Origin: an uncultured Mycoplasmatota bacterium
GTDB lineage: Bacteria > Bacillota_I > Bacilli_A > RF39 > UBA660
Length of the DNA: 64,000 bases
NCBI GenBank assembly: GCA_900547225.1
Contig: URFW01000001.1
Coordinates: 124,001-188,000, forward strand
Direction of reading: 5' to 3'
The translations under genes were made by a program, and so were the position numbers. Positions 43,121-51,181 of the stretch are shown here, one piece after another (position 1 is the stretch's first letter; every line of letters starts with the position of its first letter). The notes under the pieces are model-generated. The model did no database searches. It had not been told where the DNA came from and saw only the letters and a program-made list of their open reading frames with translations.

Positions 43121-43439
43121 TATAGAAGAAAAAATAGATGAGTTATTTGATGATTTTGAAAAGTCTAAGTTATACAAAGATTATCTAAGAGTTCAAGATA
43201 AAATGGCTAATGATGAAGAAATAATGAGCATTATAAATGAAATAAAGAAATTTCAGAAAATAAGTGCTAATAATAAAGATAAATCAGTGGAACTTAAAAT
43301 AAACAGTCTATATAAAAAGTTAGAGTCTTATCCAATTTATCAAAGTTACCTAATTATGCATGATGAGATAGAAGAAGAGTTATTCATGATAAAGGAAATC
43401 TTTGATAAATACTTTATGGACTTATTATCTTTAAAGTAG
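43113..43439 (+). CDS. ymcA: YlbF/YmcA family protein (RicA-like)
   Basis: In Bacillus, YmcA (RicA), YlbF (RicF) and YaaT (RicT) form a complex needed for RNase Y-dependent mRNA processing, sporulation, competence and biofilm formation. The 108-residue helical protein fits this family: DDFEKSKLYKDYLRVQDKM, then EIKKFQKISA, SYPIYQSYLIMHDEIEEEL. The position directly after miaB, with an 8-base overlap, favours YmcA over YlbF. No Cys is present in the C-terminal half. Confidence 0.82.
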   Translation: MNDIEEKIDELFDDFEKSKLYKDYLRVQDKMANDEEIMSIINEIKKFQKISANNKDKSVELKINSLYKKLESYPIYQSYLIMHDEIEEELFMIKEIFDKYFMDLLSLK

Positions 43440-43458
43440 TTTAATCACTACTTTTTTT
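43433..43458 (+). terminator. Terminator after miaB-ymcA
   Basis: Perfect 8-bp stem AAAGTAGT/ACTACTTT overlapping the stop, then T run. Confidence 0.75.
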
Positions 43459-43489
43459 TATGTACATAAAATATATTGGTGATGGTTAT

Positions 43490-43891
43490 ATGGATCCAAT
43501 TAAGTTAATAAGTTCTGTCAAAGCAGCCTTAGTTGACGTTATTTTAAGAAATGAATTAAAGTATTTGAAAGATATTAGTGCCACTGACTTAATGAGAATA
43601 TATAGTGCGGATTTATGTGGTATTTTAATGGGTTATTTTCCTGGAGCTACAATAATGATTAACTCTTCATATAAAACCTGTGCAACACTCATTAATGGTT
43701 TAATATATGATTCAGGTGGAATAAGATATGATTTTAATAACTTTCATATTGCAAATAAGGAAGAAATAAATTTTATTGAAAAAAGTTATAATAAGCTTCC
43801 AGAAGATGTAATTGATAAAATATATGAATCATATTTAAACATTGACGAAAAGCATTATGTTTTAAGAAGAAAAAGGGAAAATTTGACGTAA
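43490..43891 (+). CDS. Hypothetical protein
   Basis: A 133-residue soluble protein I do not recognise. It has a hydrophobic middle (LCGILMGYFPGATIMINSSYKTCATLINGLIYD) and a basic C-terminus. ATG 43490 follows TTGGTGATGG. A terminator-like hairpin follows. Function unknown. Confidence 0.6.
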   Translation: MDPIKLISSVKAALVDVILRNELKYLKDISATDLMRIYSADLCGILMGYFPGATIMINSSYKTCATLINGLIYDSGGIRYDFNNFHIANKEEINFIEKSYNKLPEDVIDKIYESYLNIDEKHYVLRRKRENLT

Positions 43892-43909
43892 TTTCTCTTT
43901 TTTTGTATG
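43871..43909 (+). terminator. Imperfect hairpin at gene end
   Basis: AGGGAAAATT can pair with AATTTCTCTT with one bulge, followed by a T run. Confidence 0.5.
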
Positions 43910-43939
43910 TAAAATTTCTGCATAATATATTTATTTGTC

Positions 43940-43968
43940 TTGACTGGGTGTTTAGTAAATGATATTAT
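43940..43968 (+). promoter_or_regulatory. Promoter of the TasA-like gene
   Basis: TTGACT (43940-43945), 17-base spacer, TATTAT (43963-43968); start expected near 43975, 24 bases before the ATG. Confidence 0.7.
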
Positions 43969-43998
43969 ATATCTGTAATATAATAAGGAGGAAGAAGC

Positions 43999-44577
43999 AT
44001 GGAAAAAGAAAGAAAAGTTAAAACTCTATCAATAGCTGCATTAATCGTAGCTGTATTAGGTTTAACTGTTGCATTTGCTGCTTTATCTACTCAGTTAACA
44101 ATTAATGGTACTGCTGAAGTAAAAGCTGCAACTTGGGATATTCACTTTGCTAACTTAAGTGAAGCTACTTTAACAGGAACTGCTACAGTAGCAACTGCAC
44201 CAACGTTAACTGCAACAAAAATTAGTGATTACAAAATCACAATCGTTAAGCCAGGTGACGGAGTAAAATATACTTTTGATGTTGAAAACAAAGGTACTAT
44301 TGATGCAAAACTTGGAACTTTCACTAAGCCAGAACCAGTATGTACTTCAGCAGGTACAGCAGAAGGTTCAGCAGCAGCAGCAGCAAAAGTATGTGCAGGT
44401 TTAACTTACACTTTAACTTACACTGATACAGGTGCAGCAGTTAAAGCAGAAGACACTTTAGCTAAAGGTGAAACTAAAAATCTTACTTTAACATTATCAT
44501 ATGATAGTGATTCTGTTCCATCAAATGATGTTGAAATCAGTGGATTAGATATTACTATGGTTTATAATCAAAACTAG
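43999..44577 (+). CDS. TasA/camelysin-like secreted protein (SipW substrate)
   Basis: TasA-type proteins are secreted, cleaved by SipW and form extracellular fibres or surface layers. The 192-residue product has a basic start, a hydrophobic stretch (about 8-28) and the SipW-type cleavage context before STQLTINGTAEV. The mature part is Ala/Thr-rich and beta-rich (KITIVKPGDGVKYTFDVENKGTIDAKL is the camelysin/TasA strand pattern), with two Cys (115 and 132) around a Gly/Ala linker, perhaps a disulfide. Strong AGGAGGAAG ribosome site and GCT/GCA/ACT-biased codons suggest high expression. The SipW-like gene is next. Start at ATG 43999. Confidence 0.8.
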   Translation: MEKERKVKTLSIAALIVAVLGLTVAFAALSTQLTINGTAEVKAATWDIHFANLSEATLTGTATVATAPTLTATKISDYKITIVKPGDGVKYTFDVENKGTIDAKLGTFTKPEPVCTSAGTAEGSAAAAAKVCAGLTYTLTYTDTGAAVKAEDTLAKGETKNLTLTLSYDSDSVPSNDVEISGLDITMVYNQN

Positions 44578-44594
44578 TAAGTAATTAAAATAAT

Positions 44595-44640
44595 AAGCAA
44601 AGAAGAAAAGAAGTTTTTCTTCTTTGGTTTGTTATTTTAT
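44595..44640 (+). terminator. Hairpin between TasA-like and SipW-like genes
   Basis: 12-bp perfect stem (44598-44609 with 44615-44626), then GTTTGTTATTTT. The T run is interrupted, so it may act as a partial terminator that leaves the peptidase at a lower level than its substrate. Confidence 0.55.
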
Positions 44641-44667
44641 ACAAAAGTATTAAAAAGTGGTGATTAG

Positions 44668-45810
44668 ATGAAAAAGGGATATAACAGAATAATTATAATA
44701 GAAGCTGTTTTACTAATTTTTTTACTATTTAATAGTTTTGTATTCAAAATAGCAAACGCGTATGTTGTAACTGGCATAATGTTGCCATTTTTGATTTTAA
44801 TGTTTGTTATTATGGGTTATGAAAAGGATAGTTTTAGAAATAAAAAAGACGTTTTACTTAATATGTCAATTATTTTATTAGCTTATTATTTCATTACCTA
44901 TTTTTTAGGACTATTTTCTGGCTTTGTAAAAACTAGTTATAGTTTATCAATAATAAACATAATAAGAAATACTTTTCCGGTTATTTTAATGATAATAGTT
45001 TGTGAGTTATTAAGATATGAAGTATTTACTAAATCAAAGGGTAATATGTTTTGCATAATTTTTGGATGCATTTTATTTATCATGGTGGATGTAAACTTGT
45101 CAGTTCATCTTTATGATGTTACGACGGCACTTGGATTAACTAAGATGATTTGCTTAGTTGTTTTTCCGAGCATTACCAAAAACGTTTTTTTAACGTTTCT
45201 AACTTTGAAAGTTGGATATAAAAGTGCTATATTCTATAGGTTTGTAACCGAACTTAACACTTATATATTTCCAATATTTCCAGATTTTGGTGAGTACATA
45301 AACGTACTTTTAAAAACGGTTTTGCCTATAATTATGATGACTAAAATCAATAACATGTTTAATTATTATGAACAAAGAAAAATAAAAACTTCTAGGTATA
45401 ATAATAGAAATTTAATTCTTTATTCATTTATAACTTTTTGGCTACTTGTCATAGTTATATTAACGAGTGGACTATTTACTTACCAAGCATTAACAATTGG
45501 ATCTGGTTCTATGTCTCCTAGAATTGAAAAAGGTGACGTAGTTGTTTTAAAAAGGGTAAAAAGCGACAATATAAAAACATTAAAAAAAGGTGATATATTA
45601 GTATTTAATCATGATAATAAAATTATTGTTCATAGAATTATAAAGAAAGTAAACGTTGATGGTAGCTATAGTTTTATAACAAAAGGCGATCATAACAACG
45701 CAAGAGATGGATGGATTGTAAAAAGTTCAGATGTAATCGGAATAGTGGAATTCAGAATAAGATGGATAGGAATGCCAACGGTTGCACTTAATGAGTTATT
45801 GAATAAATAG
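44668..45810 (+). CDS. sipW: SipW-type signal peptidase I with large membrane domain
   Basis: The C-terminal third is an ER/SipW-type signal peptidase: Ser281 in GSGSMSPRIEKGD, His322 in IIVHRI in place of the bacterial Lys, and Asp341 in TKGDHNNARD. That Ser-His-Asp set marks the S26B group that cleaves TasA-like substrates. The first 250 residues hold seven or eight predicted membrane helices, unlike the usual 190-residue, two-helix SipW. The active site would face outside. Start ATG follows GTGGTGATTAG. It lies between its probable substrate and a DUF5305 protein. Confidence 0.85.
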   Translation: MKKGYNRIIIIEAVLLIFLLFNSFVFKIANAYVVTGIMLPFLILMFVIMGYEKDSFRNKKDVLLNMSIILLAYYFITYFLGLFSGFVKTSYSLSIINIIRNTFPVILMIIVCELLRYEVFTKSKGNMFCIIFGCILFIMVDVNLSVHLYDVTTALGLTKMICLVVFPSITKNVFLTFLTLKVGYKSAIFYRFVTELNTYIFPIFPDFGEYINVLLKTVLPIIMMTKINNMFNYYEQRKIKTSRYNNRNLILYSFITFWLLVIVILTSGLFTYQALTIGSGSMSPRIEKGDVVVLKRVKSDNIKTLKKGDILVFNHDNKIIVHRIIKKVNVDGSYSFITKGDHNNARDGWIVKSSDVIGIVEFRIRWIGMPTVALNELLNK

Positions 45811-45821
45811 GTGGTGATAAG

Positions 45822-47372
45822 ATGGCTGAGAAGAAGAAACGGAAAGGTGGGTCTTCGGCTAGGAATGGTAGACGTTATCAAACTAGAAGAAGAAAAACAA
45901 AAGCTGTAGAACCTAAAAATAAAACTATTAAAACAGATGATTCTAATCAGATAAACAGTGAAAAAGAAGTTGATGAAGCACTTAATTTATTGTTTGATGA
46001 TAGTGTAGAATTAAAAGAAGTTCCGATTGAAAAGGAGCCAACTATTTTACTTGTTCCACAAGATATAAAACCAATTGAAAAAAACGAAAAAGAATATAAA
46101 GAAGAAGTGATAGATATGCCAAGAGAAAAGAAAAAAGATACTGATATAAAAAAAACAAAAGAAGAAAATAAAGAAACAAAAAAGAAATCTAATGTTGATA
46201 CTTTAAAAAAGAAAGAAAACCTAGATGAAAAAAAGAAAACTGCCGAAGTAAAGGAAAGCAAACCAACAGAAAATAGTGATATAAATAAAAGCCATACTAA
46301 TACGAATGATGGTATTTATATAAGTTACAATACTAGATTATTAATAAATGTTGTTGGTATAATTATTTTCTTTGTTTTGTCACTTGTATTTCTTGTTTCA
46401 AGTATATCAGTTAAAGCAAGACGTAACGTATTATATAATCAAGCTAGCAACTTGGATTACAAGGTTTATTTAAAACCAAATGATTATTATAAAGAACCAT
46501 ATTTAGGAAAAAACATGCAGTATATTGCCAATTTAATAGATAACATAGATATTAGTTTTAATTACAATTTTAGTGCTAATCAAAATATTAATTATACCTA
46601 TATGTATTATGTAAAGTCAGATGTTTCTGTTACTGATACCGATGATAAATCTAAGGTTATATACTCTAAAAGTGACAGGTTAACAGAACCTGTAACCATA
46701 AATAAAGAAAACTCTAATGGTTTTACAATATCACAAAATGCTAAGATTAATTATTCGGAATATAATGATTTAGTAAAATCTTTTAAAAGTTCTTATGGGA
46801 TAAGTGCTAATAGTAATCTTGTTTTAAGCCTTTGCATAGAAATAAGGGATGAAAAGGGAAATTTAATAAGAAGTACTGATTCTGCTGATACCATGAAAAT
46901 AACAATTCCATTAACGGAGCAGATGATTGATATTAAAATGGATTACAAGGAAGTAAATAATAGTAATAATGTTAGCATCTATAAAGATTTTAGTATTTCT
47001 AATCAAATAACGTTGGCACTATCAATAATATCAATTATAATTTCTTTAGGATTTTTAGTTAGACTTATAATGTTTATTAATAAGACATCTCCTAAGAAAA
47101 CATTATATGATTTGACTTTGGCGAAAATTTTAAGAGAGTATGATAGAGTTATAGTTGATTCTAAAAAAATTGTTAATATGGATGGGGAAGTAATAGATGT
47201 AAAAAGTTTTAATGAATTATTAGACGTTAGAGATAATATAGAAAAACCAATTATATTCTCAGAAGTACATAAGGGATTAAAAAGTATATTTATCGTAAAA
47301 ACTTCCAATGAAACTTATCGTTATGTTTTAAAATTGGCAGATTTAGAAAGAGAAGATCATAAAAATAAATAA
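45822..47372 (+). CDS. DUF5305 membrane protein
   Basis: A 516-residue protein: a basic N-terminus (KKKRKGGSSARNGRRYQTRRRK), a Lys/Glu-rich disordered stretch to about 150, a membrane helix near 170-195, an extracytoplasmic domain of about 190 residues (starting LDYKVYLKPNDYYKEPYLGKNMQYIANLI) and a second helix near 390-415, with a cytoplasmic tail. The outer domain matches DUF5305, often seen beside SipW-type peptidases. The role is unknown; a chaperone, anchor or assembly factor for the fibre is inference. Start 11 bases after the peptidase gene, with GGTGGTGAT upstream. Confidence 0.78.
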   Translation: MAEKKKRKGGSSARNGRRYQTRRRKTKAVEPKNKTIKTDDSNQINSEKEVDEALNLLFDDSVELKEVPIEKEPTILLVPQDIKPIEKNEKEYKEEVIDMPREKKKDTDIKKTKEENKETKKKSNVDTLKKKENLDEKKKTAEVKESKPTENSDINKSHTNTNDGIYISYNTRLLINVVGIIIFFVLSLVFLVSSISVKARRNVLYNQASNLDYKVYLKPNDYYKEPYLGKNMQYIANLIDNIDISFNYNFSANQNINYTYMYYVKSDVSVTDTDDKSKVIYSKSDRLTEPVTINKENSNGFTISQNAKINYSEYNDLVKSFKSSYGISANSNLVLSLCIEIRDEKGNLIRSTDSADTMKITIPLTEQMIDIKMDYKEVNNSNNVSIYKDFSISNQITLALSIISIIISLGFLVRLIMFINKTSPKKTLYDLTLAKILREYDRVIVDSKKIVNMDGEVIDVKSFNELLDVRDNIEKPIIFSEVHKGLKSIFIVKTSNETYRYVLKLADLEREDHKNK

Positions 47373-47395
47373 GGTTAGCCCATGATAACTTTTTT
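47371..47395 (+). terminator. Terminator after DUF5305 gene
   Basis: 7-bp stem AAGGTTA/TAACTTT with one G-T pair and T run. Confidence 0.6.
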
Positions 47396-47404
47396 GTAAA
47401 ACAT

Positions 47405-47433
47405 TTGACAAATCATTAATAATCGAATAAAAT
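47405..47433 (+). promoter_or_regulatory. Promoter of tyrS leader
   Basis: TTGACA (47405-47410), 17-base spacer, TAAAAT (47428-47433); start near 47440. Confidence 0.7.
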
Positions 47434-47439
47434 ATTATT

Positions 47440-47588
47440 GTTAGTGATGAAGGAATTTACAACTCTGGAGCTAAAACGTAATAAAGGCGTTAACTTAAAC
47501 TAAGTGCTAGACATATATCTAGAACAAAGGTGGTACCGCGGTTATTGGTTATTAAATCGTCCTTTAATAAAGGATGATTTTTTTATTT
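47440..47588 (+). promoter_or_regulatory. T-box riboswitch before tyrS, short Stem I
   Basis: The canonical T-box AAAGGTGGTACCGCGG is at 47526-47541, and the terminator is AAATCGTCCTTT (47554-47565) with AAAGGATGATTT (47569-47580) and T run. Only about 65 bases precede the Stem III-like hairpin CTAGA/TCTAG (47507-47521), and the distal AGAGAG/GGTG elements seen in the serine leader are missing. TTAGT (47441-47445) can pair with ACTAA (47499-47503) to close a small Stem I. TAC at 47458-47460 is a possible tyrosine specifier but I cannot place it securely. Confidence 0.85.
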
Positions 47589-47603
47589 TGAAGGGAGAAT
47601 ATT

Positions 47604-48830
47604 ATGACATTATATGAAGATTTAAAATGGAGAGGCTTAATTCAAGATATATCGGATGAAAAATTAATTGATAAACTAAATAATGAAAAATTAACTTTTT
47701 ACATAGGAACGGATCCAACTGCAGATTCTATGCACATAGGTCATTATTCATCATTTTTAATATCAAAAAGACTTGCTAAGGCGGGACATCATCCAATTTT
47801 ATTAGTTGGAGGCGCAACAGGTCTTATTGGAGATCCTAAACCAACTGCAGAGCGTCCTATGATATCTAAAGAAGAAGTAGAACATAACTTTAAGGGACTT
47901 AAAAAACAAGCAGAAGAGATATTTGGCTTTGAAGTAGTTAATAACTATGATTGGACAAAAGACATTAACGTAATAGACTTTTTAAGAGATTATGGTAAGT
48001 ATTTTAATATCAATTACATGCTCGCAAAAGATAAAGTAAAATCAAGAATGGAAACTGGTATTACTTATGCTGAGTTTTCATATATGATACTTCAAGCGCT
48101 TGATTTTATGCACCTTTATGAAACAAGGGGATGTACGCTTCAAGTTGCAGGATCAGATCAATGGGGAAATATAACATCAGGTATTGAGCTTACTAGAAAA
48201 AAACTTGGTAAAGAACTATACGGAATGGTAATGCCTCTTGTAACTGATTCTAATGGTGTTAAGTTTGGTAAGACTGAAGGAAACGCATTATGGTTAGATA
48301 AGAATAAAACTTCTTCTTATGAGTTATATCAATATTTAATTAACCTAGAAGATTCTATGATCATTGAATACTTAAAGAAATTAACATTCTTAAGTAAAGA
48401 AGAAATAGAAGAGCTAGAAAAGAAGCATAATTCTAATCCTCATCTAAGAGAGGCTCATAAAGCATTAGCACGTGAAGTAATAACTGATCTTCATGGTAAG
48501 GAAGAATATGAAAAAGCTGTTAAAATAAGTGAGGCTTTATTTAGTGGAAATGTATCATCACTTTCTAAAGATGAAATATTAATGTGCTTTAAAGATGTTC
48601 CTTCATTTAATGTTAAAGAAGGAGTTAAGCTAATTGATATGTTAGTTGATAATAAGATTTGCACAAGTAAAAGAGAAGCAAGAGAATTTTTAAAAGCATC
48701 ATCTATTTCTATTAATGATAAAAAGGTAACTGAAGAAGAAATGCTAATTACTAAAGATATAGCAATAGAAGGCGAATTACTAGTTATAAAACGTGGTAAA
48801 AAGAAAAACTTTATAGGTAAGATAAGTTAA
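47604..48830 (+). CDS. tyrS: Tyrosyl-tRNA synthetase
   Basis: TyrRS charges tRNA-Tyr. The 408-residue class I enzyme begins with DLKWRGLIQDIS; the ATP site HIGH is at about 46-49 in MHIGHYSS, the KMSKS counterpart is KFGKTEG near 227, and GSDQWGNITSG near 190 lines the tyrosine pocket. A C-terminal S4 RNA-binding domain covers about 345-408. Start follows AAGGGAG. It is controlled by the T-box just upstream and stands alone. Confidence 0.96.
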   Translation: MTLYEDLKWRGLIQDISDEKLIDKLNNEKLTFYIGTDPTADSMHIGHYSSFLISKRLAKAGHHPILLVGGATGLIGDPKPTAERPMISKEEVEHNFKGLKKQAEEIFGFEVVNNYDWTKDINVIDFLRDYGKYFNINYMLAKDKVKSRMETGITYAEFSYMILQALDFMHLYETRGCTLQVAGSDQWGNITSGIELTRKKLGKELYGMVMPLVTDSNGVKFGKTEGNALWLDKNKTSSYELYQYLINLEDSMIIEYLKKLTFLSKEEIEELEKKHNSNPHLREAHKALAREVITDLHGKEEYEKAVKISEALFSGNVSSLSKDEILMCFKDVPSFNVKEGVKLIDMLVDNKICTSKREAREFLKASSISINDKKVTEEEMLITKDIAIEGELLVIKRGKKKNFIGKIS

Positions 48831-48857
48831 TGATTATGTGTCATTAACTTTTTTTGT
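48824..48857 (+). terminator. Terminator after tyrS
   Basis: Perfect 10-bp stem AAGTTAATGA/TCATTAACTT overlapping the stop, then T run. Confidence 0.8.
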
Positions 48858-48913
48858 CATGTTATGTTTGCTAATTACTAACTTAAATGATATAATTGAT
48901 GATAGGTGATAGC

Positions 48914-49780
48914 ATGGAAAAAAGGATAATAGTTTTTATAAGTGTAGTATTTTGTTTTTTTGCATTTTTAGTAAATGTAAAAGCATTAAACAAGATTTAT
49001 TTTGATTCTGAGGATTTATCTGTTATGCCAGGTGAAACCAAGGAAGTAGGCGTTTATGTAGATAGTGATAGTAGCTTTACAAGTATTAAAATGAACGTAA
49101 TAACAACATCAAATAGTATTAATTTTGCAGGTATTACGTATAATGAGGCTTTTACTAGAACAAATAATGGAAGCTCTGTTATTTTAACTTCTAAAACACC
49201 TTTAAAAAGTGGAAGTAAAGTTGCAACTATAAATGTTAAGGCTATAGATAGTGCAACAGTTGGAACAACAGGGTATATAAGAGTAAGCAATGTATCTTTA
49301 AATGATGTTCAATTAGAAAATGCATCTTTAAGTGTTAAAGTGTCTAATGAAAGTTCATCTAGCTCTTATCTTGAAAGTGTTACGTCTAATATTGTTAAAA
49401 TAGATTTTAATAAAGATACGTATGACTATGAATACGAAGTATCAAATGATGTTGATAAAATGGATTTAGTCGCACAAGCAGAAGATAGTAATGCTAAAAT
49501 AGATATATCTAATCAAACATTAAAGATAGGTGAAAATACTATTAAAATAACTGTAACAGCTAAAAATAAAGATAAAAAAGTATATACTTTTTCTATAAAT
49601 AGAAAAGAAATGGAAAAAGAAAATCAAATTGATGAAAAAGATGATGATGTTATACCAATAAGTGATAGTGTTGAAACAAAAAAGCCAAATAAAACTGGTT
49701 TTGTATTACTTTTAGGAATATTAATAGGTGTTATGATAATAGATTTAGTTATCATGAAAAAGAATAAATATAAAAAATAG
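48914..49780 (+). CDS. Surface protein with cohesin-like and cadherin-like domains
   Basis: A 288-residue exported protein. Residues 1-24 form a signal peptide ending in VKA. Residues 25-145 look like a cohesin-type beta sandwich (LSVMPGETKEVGVYVDSDSSFTSIKMNV). Residues 150-230 match the cadherin-like beta-sandwich repeat, usually PF12733 (FNKDTYDYEYEVSNDVDKMDL). An acidic linker follows, then a membrane helix near 260-280 and KKNKYKK tail. ATG 48914 follows ATAGGTGATAG. It stands between tyrS and the EPS locus. A surface adhesin or scaffold is a fair guess. Confidence 0.72.
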   Translation: MEKRIIVFISVVFCFFAFLVNVKALNKIYFDSEDLSVMPGETKEVGVYVDSDSSFTSIKMNVITTSNSINFAGITYNEAFTRTNNGSSVILTSKTPLKSGSKVATINVKAIDSATVGTTGYIRVSNVSLNDVQLENASLSVKVSNESSSSSYLESVTSNIVKIDFNKDTYDYEYEVSNDVDKMDLVAQAEDSNAKIDISNQTLKIGENTIKITVTAKNKDKKVYTFSINRKEMEKENQIDEKDDDVIPISDSVETKKPNKTGFVLLLGILIGVMIIDLVIMKKNKYKK

Positions 49781-49821
49781 AAGTATATCTATATCGTAAA
49801 GAATTATAGAAGGAGAGTATT

Positions 49822-50490
49822 ATGGAGACAATAGATTTAAAAGAACTGTTTGAATATTATAAATCTAAGTTTGGTATTGTAATATTATTTGTAGCATTAG
49901 TTGGAATATTTGGCTGTTTATATGGTTTGTTTATACAAAAACCAATATATAAGTCATCTACTTCAATAGTTTTAATTAGTGAGTCTAAAGATAATAGTCA
50001 GTTAACATATAATGATGTATCTGTTAACCAAAACTTAGTAAGTACTTATTCTGAAATAGTTAAAAGTAAAAGAATATTAAATCAGGTTATTAATAATTTA
50101 AATCTTGATTATAGTTATGGTGCATTATCAAATAACATAGAAGTATCATCTGTTACAGGAACTCAAATAATAAAAATAACGGTAACTGATGAAAATAGCA
50201 AAACTGCAATGAAAGTTGCTAATGAAATAGCAAAAGTATTTTCAAAAGAAATACCAGAGTTGTATAACATTTCAAACGTAAACATATTAGATACTGCTGA
50301 AGTAGCATCTAGTGCATATAATGTTAATATAGCAAAGCAAAGTACAATTTTCTTACTAGCTGGATTAGTATTAGGCTTAGGCGTTGTATTTGTTATGTAT
50401 TACTTTGATAGATCAGTTAAAAACGCATCTCAAATAGAAGATAAACTAAAACTTCCAGTACTTGCAACAGTAAGGGAATATAGAGGATAA
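49822..50490 (+). CDS. Wzz/CapA-type chain-length and kinase adaptor
   Basis: A 222-residue polysaccharide co-polymerase. Membrane helices at about 17-37 and 172-194 flank an outside domain of about 130 residues; the N-terminal helix starts DLKELFEYYKSKFGIVILF, as in CapA/YwqC. The C-terminal cytoplasmic tail activates the tyrosine kinase encoded next. First gene of the EPS locus, 42 bases after the surface-protein gene, with AAGGAGAG. Confidence 0.85.
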   Translation: METIDLKELFEYYKSKFGIVILFVALVGIFGCLYGLFIQKPIYKSSTSIVLISESKDNSQLTYNDVSVNQNLVSTYSEIVKSKRILNQVINNLNLDYSYGALSNNIEVSSVTGTQIIKITVTDENSKTAMKVANEIAKVFSKEIPELYNISNVNILDTAEVASSAYNVNIAKQSTIFLLAGLVLGLGVVFVMYYFDRSVKNASQIEDKLKLPVLATVREYRG

Positions 50491-50505
50491 TAAGGGGGAG
50501 TTATT

Positions 50506-51174
50506 ATGAAGAATGAATTAATAGTAATGAATAAACCTAAAGCAACAATAAGTGAAGATATAAGAACACTTAGAACTAATCTAGATTTTTCCTTAACTGC
50601 AAATAATGAAAAAGTAGTTATGATTACATCATCTAATCCATCAGAGGGTAAGAGTTTTATATCAAGCAATTTAGGTACTTGTTTTGCACAAAATAATAAA
50701 AAAGTATTATTAATAGATGCTGATTTAAGATTAGGAAGACTTCATAAAATTTTTAACGTTTCTAATAAAATGGGATTATCTAATCTTATATTAAATTATA
50801 ACTTTGAAGTAAAATACGAAAATTTTATTCAAAAAACAAATGTTAACGGACTTTTTGTTATTCCAAGGGGAATAGTACCACCTAATCCATCCGAATTATT
50901 AGGAACCGAAAAATTCGAAGATATTATTCATGATTTAAAGAAGATATTTGATTGCATAATAATTGATGCAACACCTATTAATGGTTTATCTGATGCGCTT
51001 ATACTAACTAGAAACGTAGATGAAGTAGTTATAGTATGTAAGTATGGTAAAACTGATTTAGGAGATTTAGAAGAGTGTAAAAAAGCTCTTTTAAATGCTG
51101 ATGCTAAAATAGCGGGTGTAGTAATAAATAGTATGCCAAAAACTAAGAATAAGTATGGATATTATACGGAGTAG
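50506..51174 (+). CDS. BY-kinase (CpsD/CapB-like) tyrosine kinase
   Basis: A 222-residue bacterial tyrosine kinase regulating polymer length. Walker A is SSNPSEGKS near 44, Walker A' is LLIDADLRLGRLH near 67-79, Walker B is CIIIDATPI near 145. The C-terminus ends KYGYYTE, a small Tyr cluster for autophosphorylation. Starts 15 bases after the adaptor gene with GGGGGAG. Works as a pair with the upstream adaptor and the downstream phosphatase. Confidence 0.88.
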   Translation: MKNELIVMNKPKATISEDIRTLRTNLDFSLTANNEKVVMITSSNPSEGKSFISSNLGTCFAQNNKKVLLIDADLRLGRLHKIFNVSNKMGLSNLILNYNFEVKYENFIQKTNVNGLFVIPRGIVPPNPSELLGTEKFEDIIHDLKKIFDCIIIDATPINGLSDALILTRNVDEVVIVCKYGKTDLGDLEECKKALLNADAKIAGVVINSMPKTKNKYGYYTE

Positions 51175-51181
51175 ATAATAA

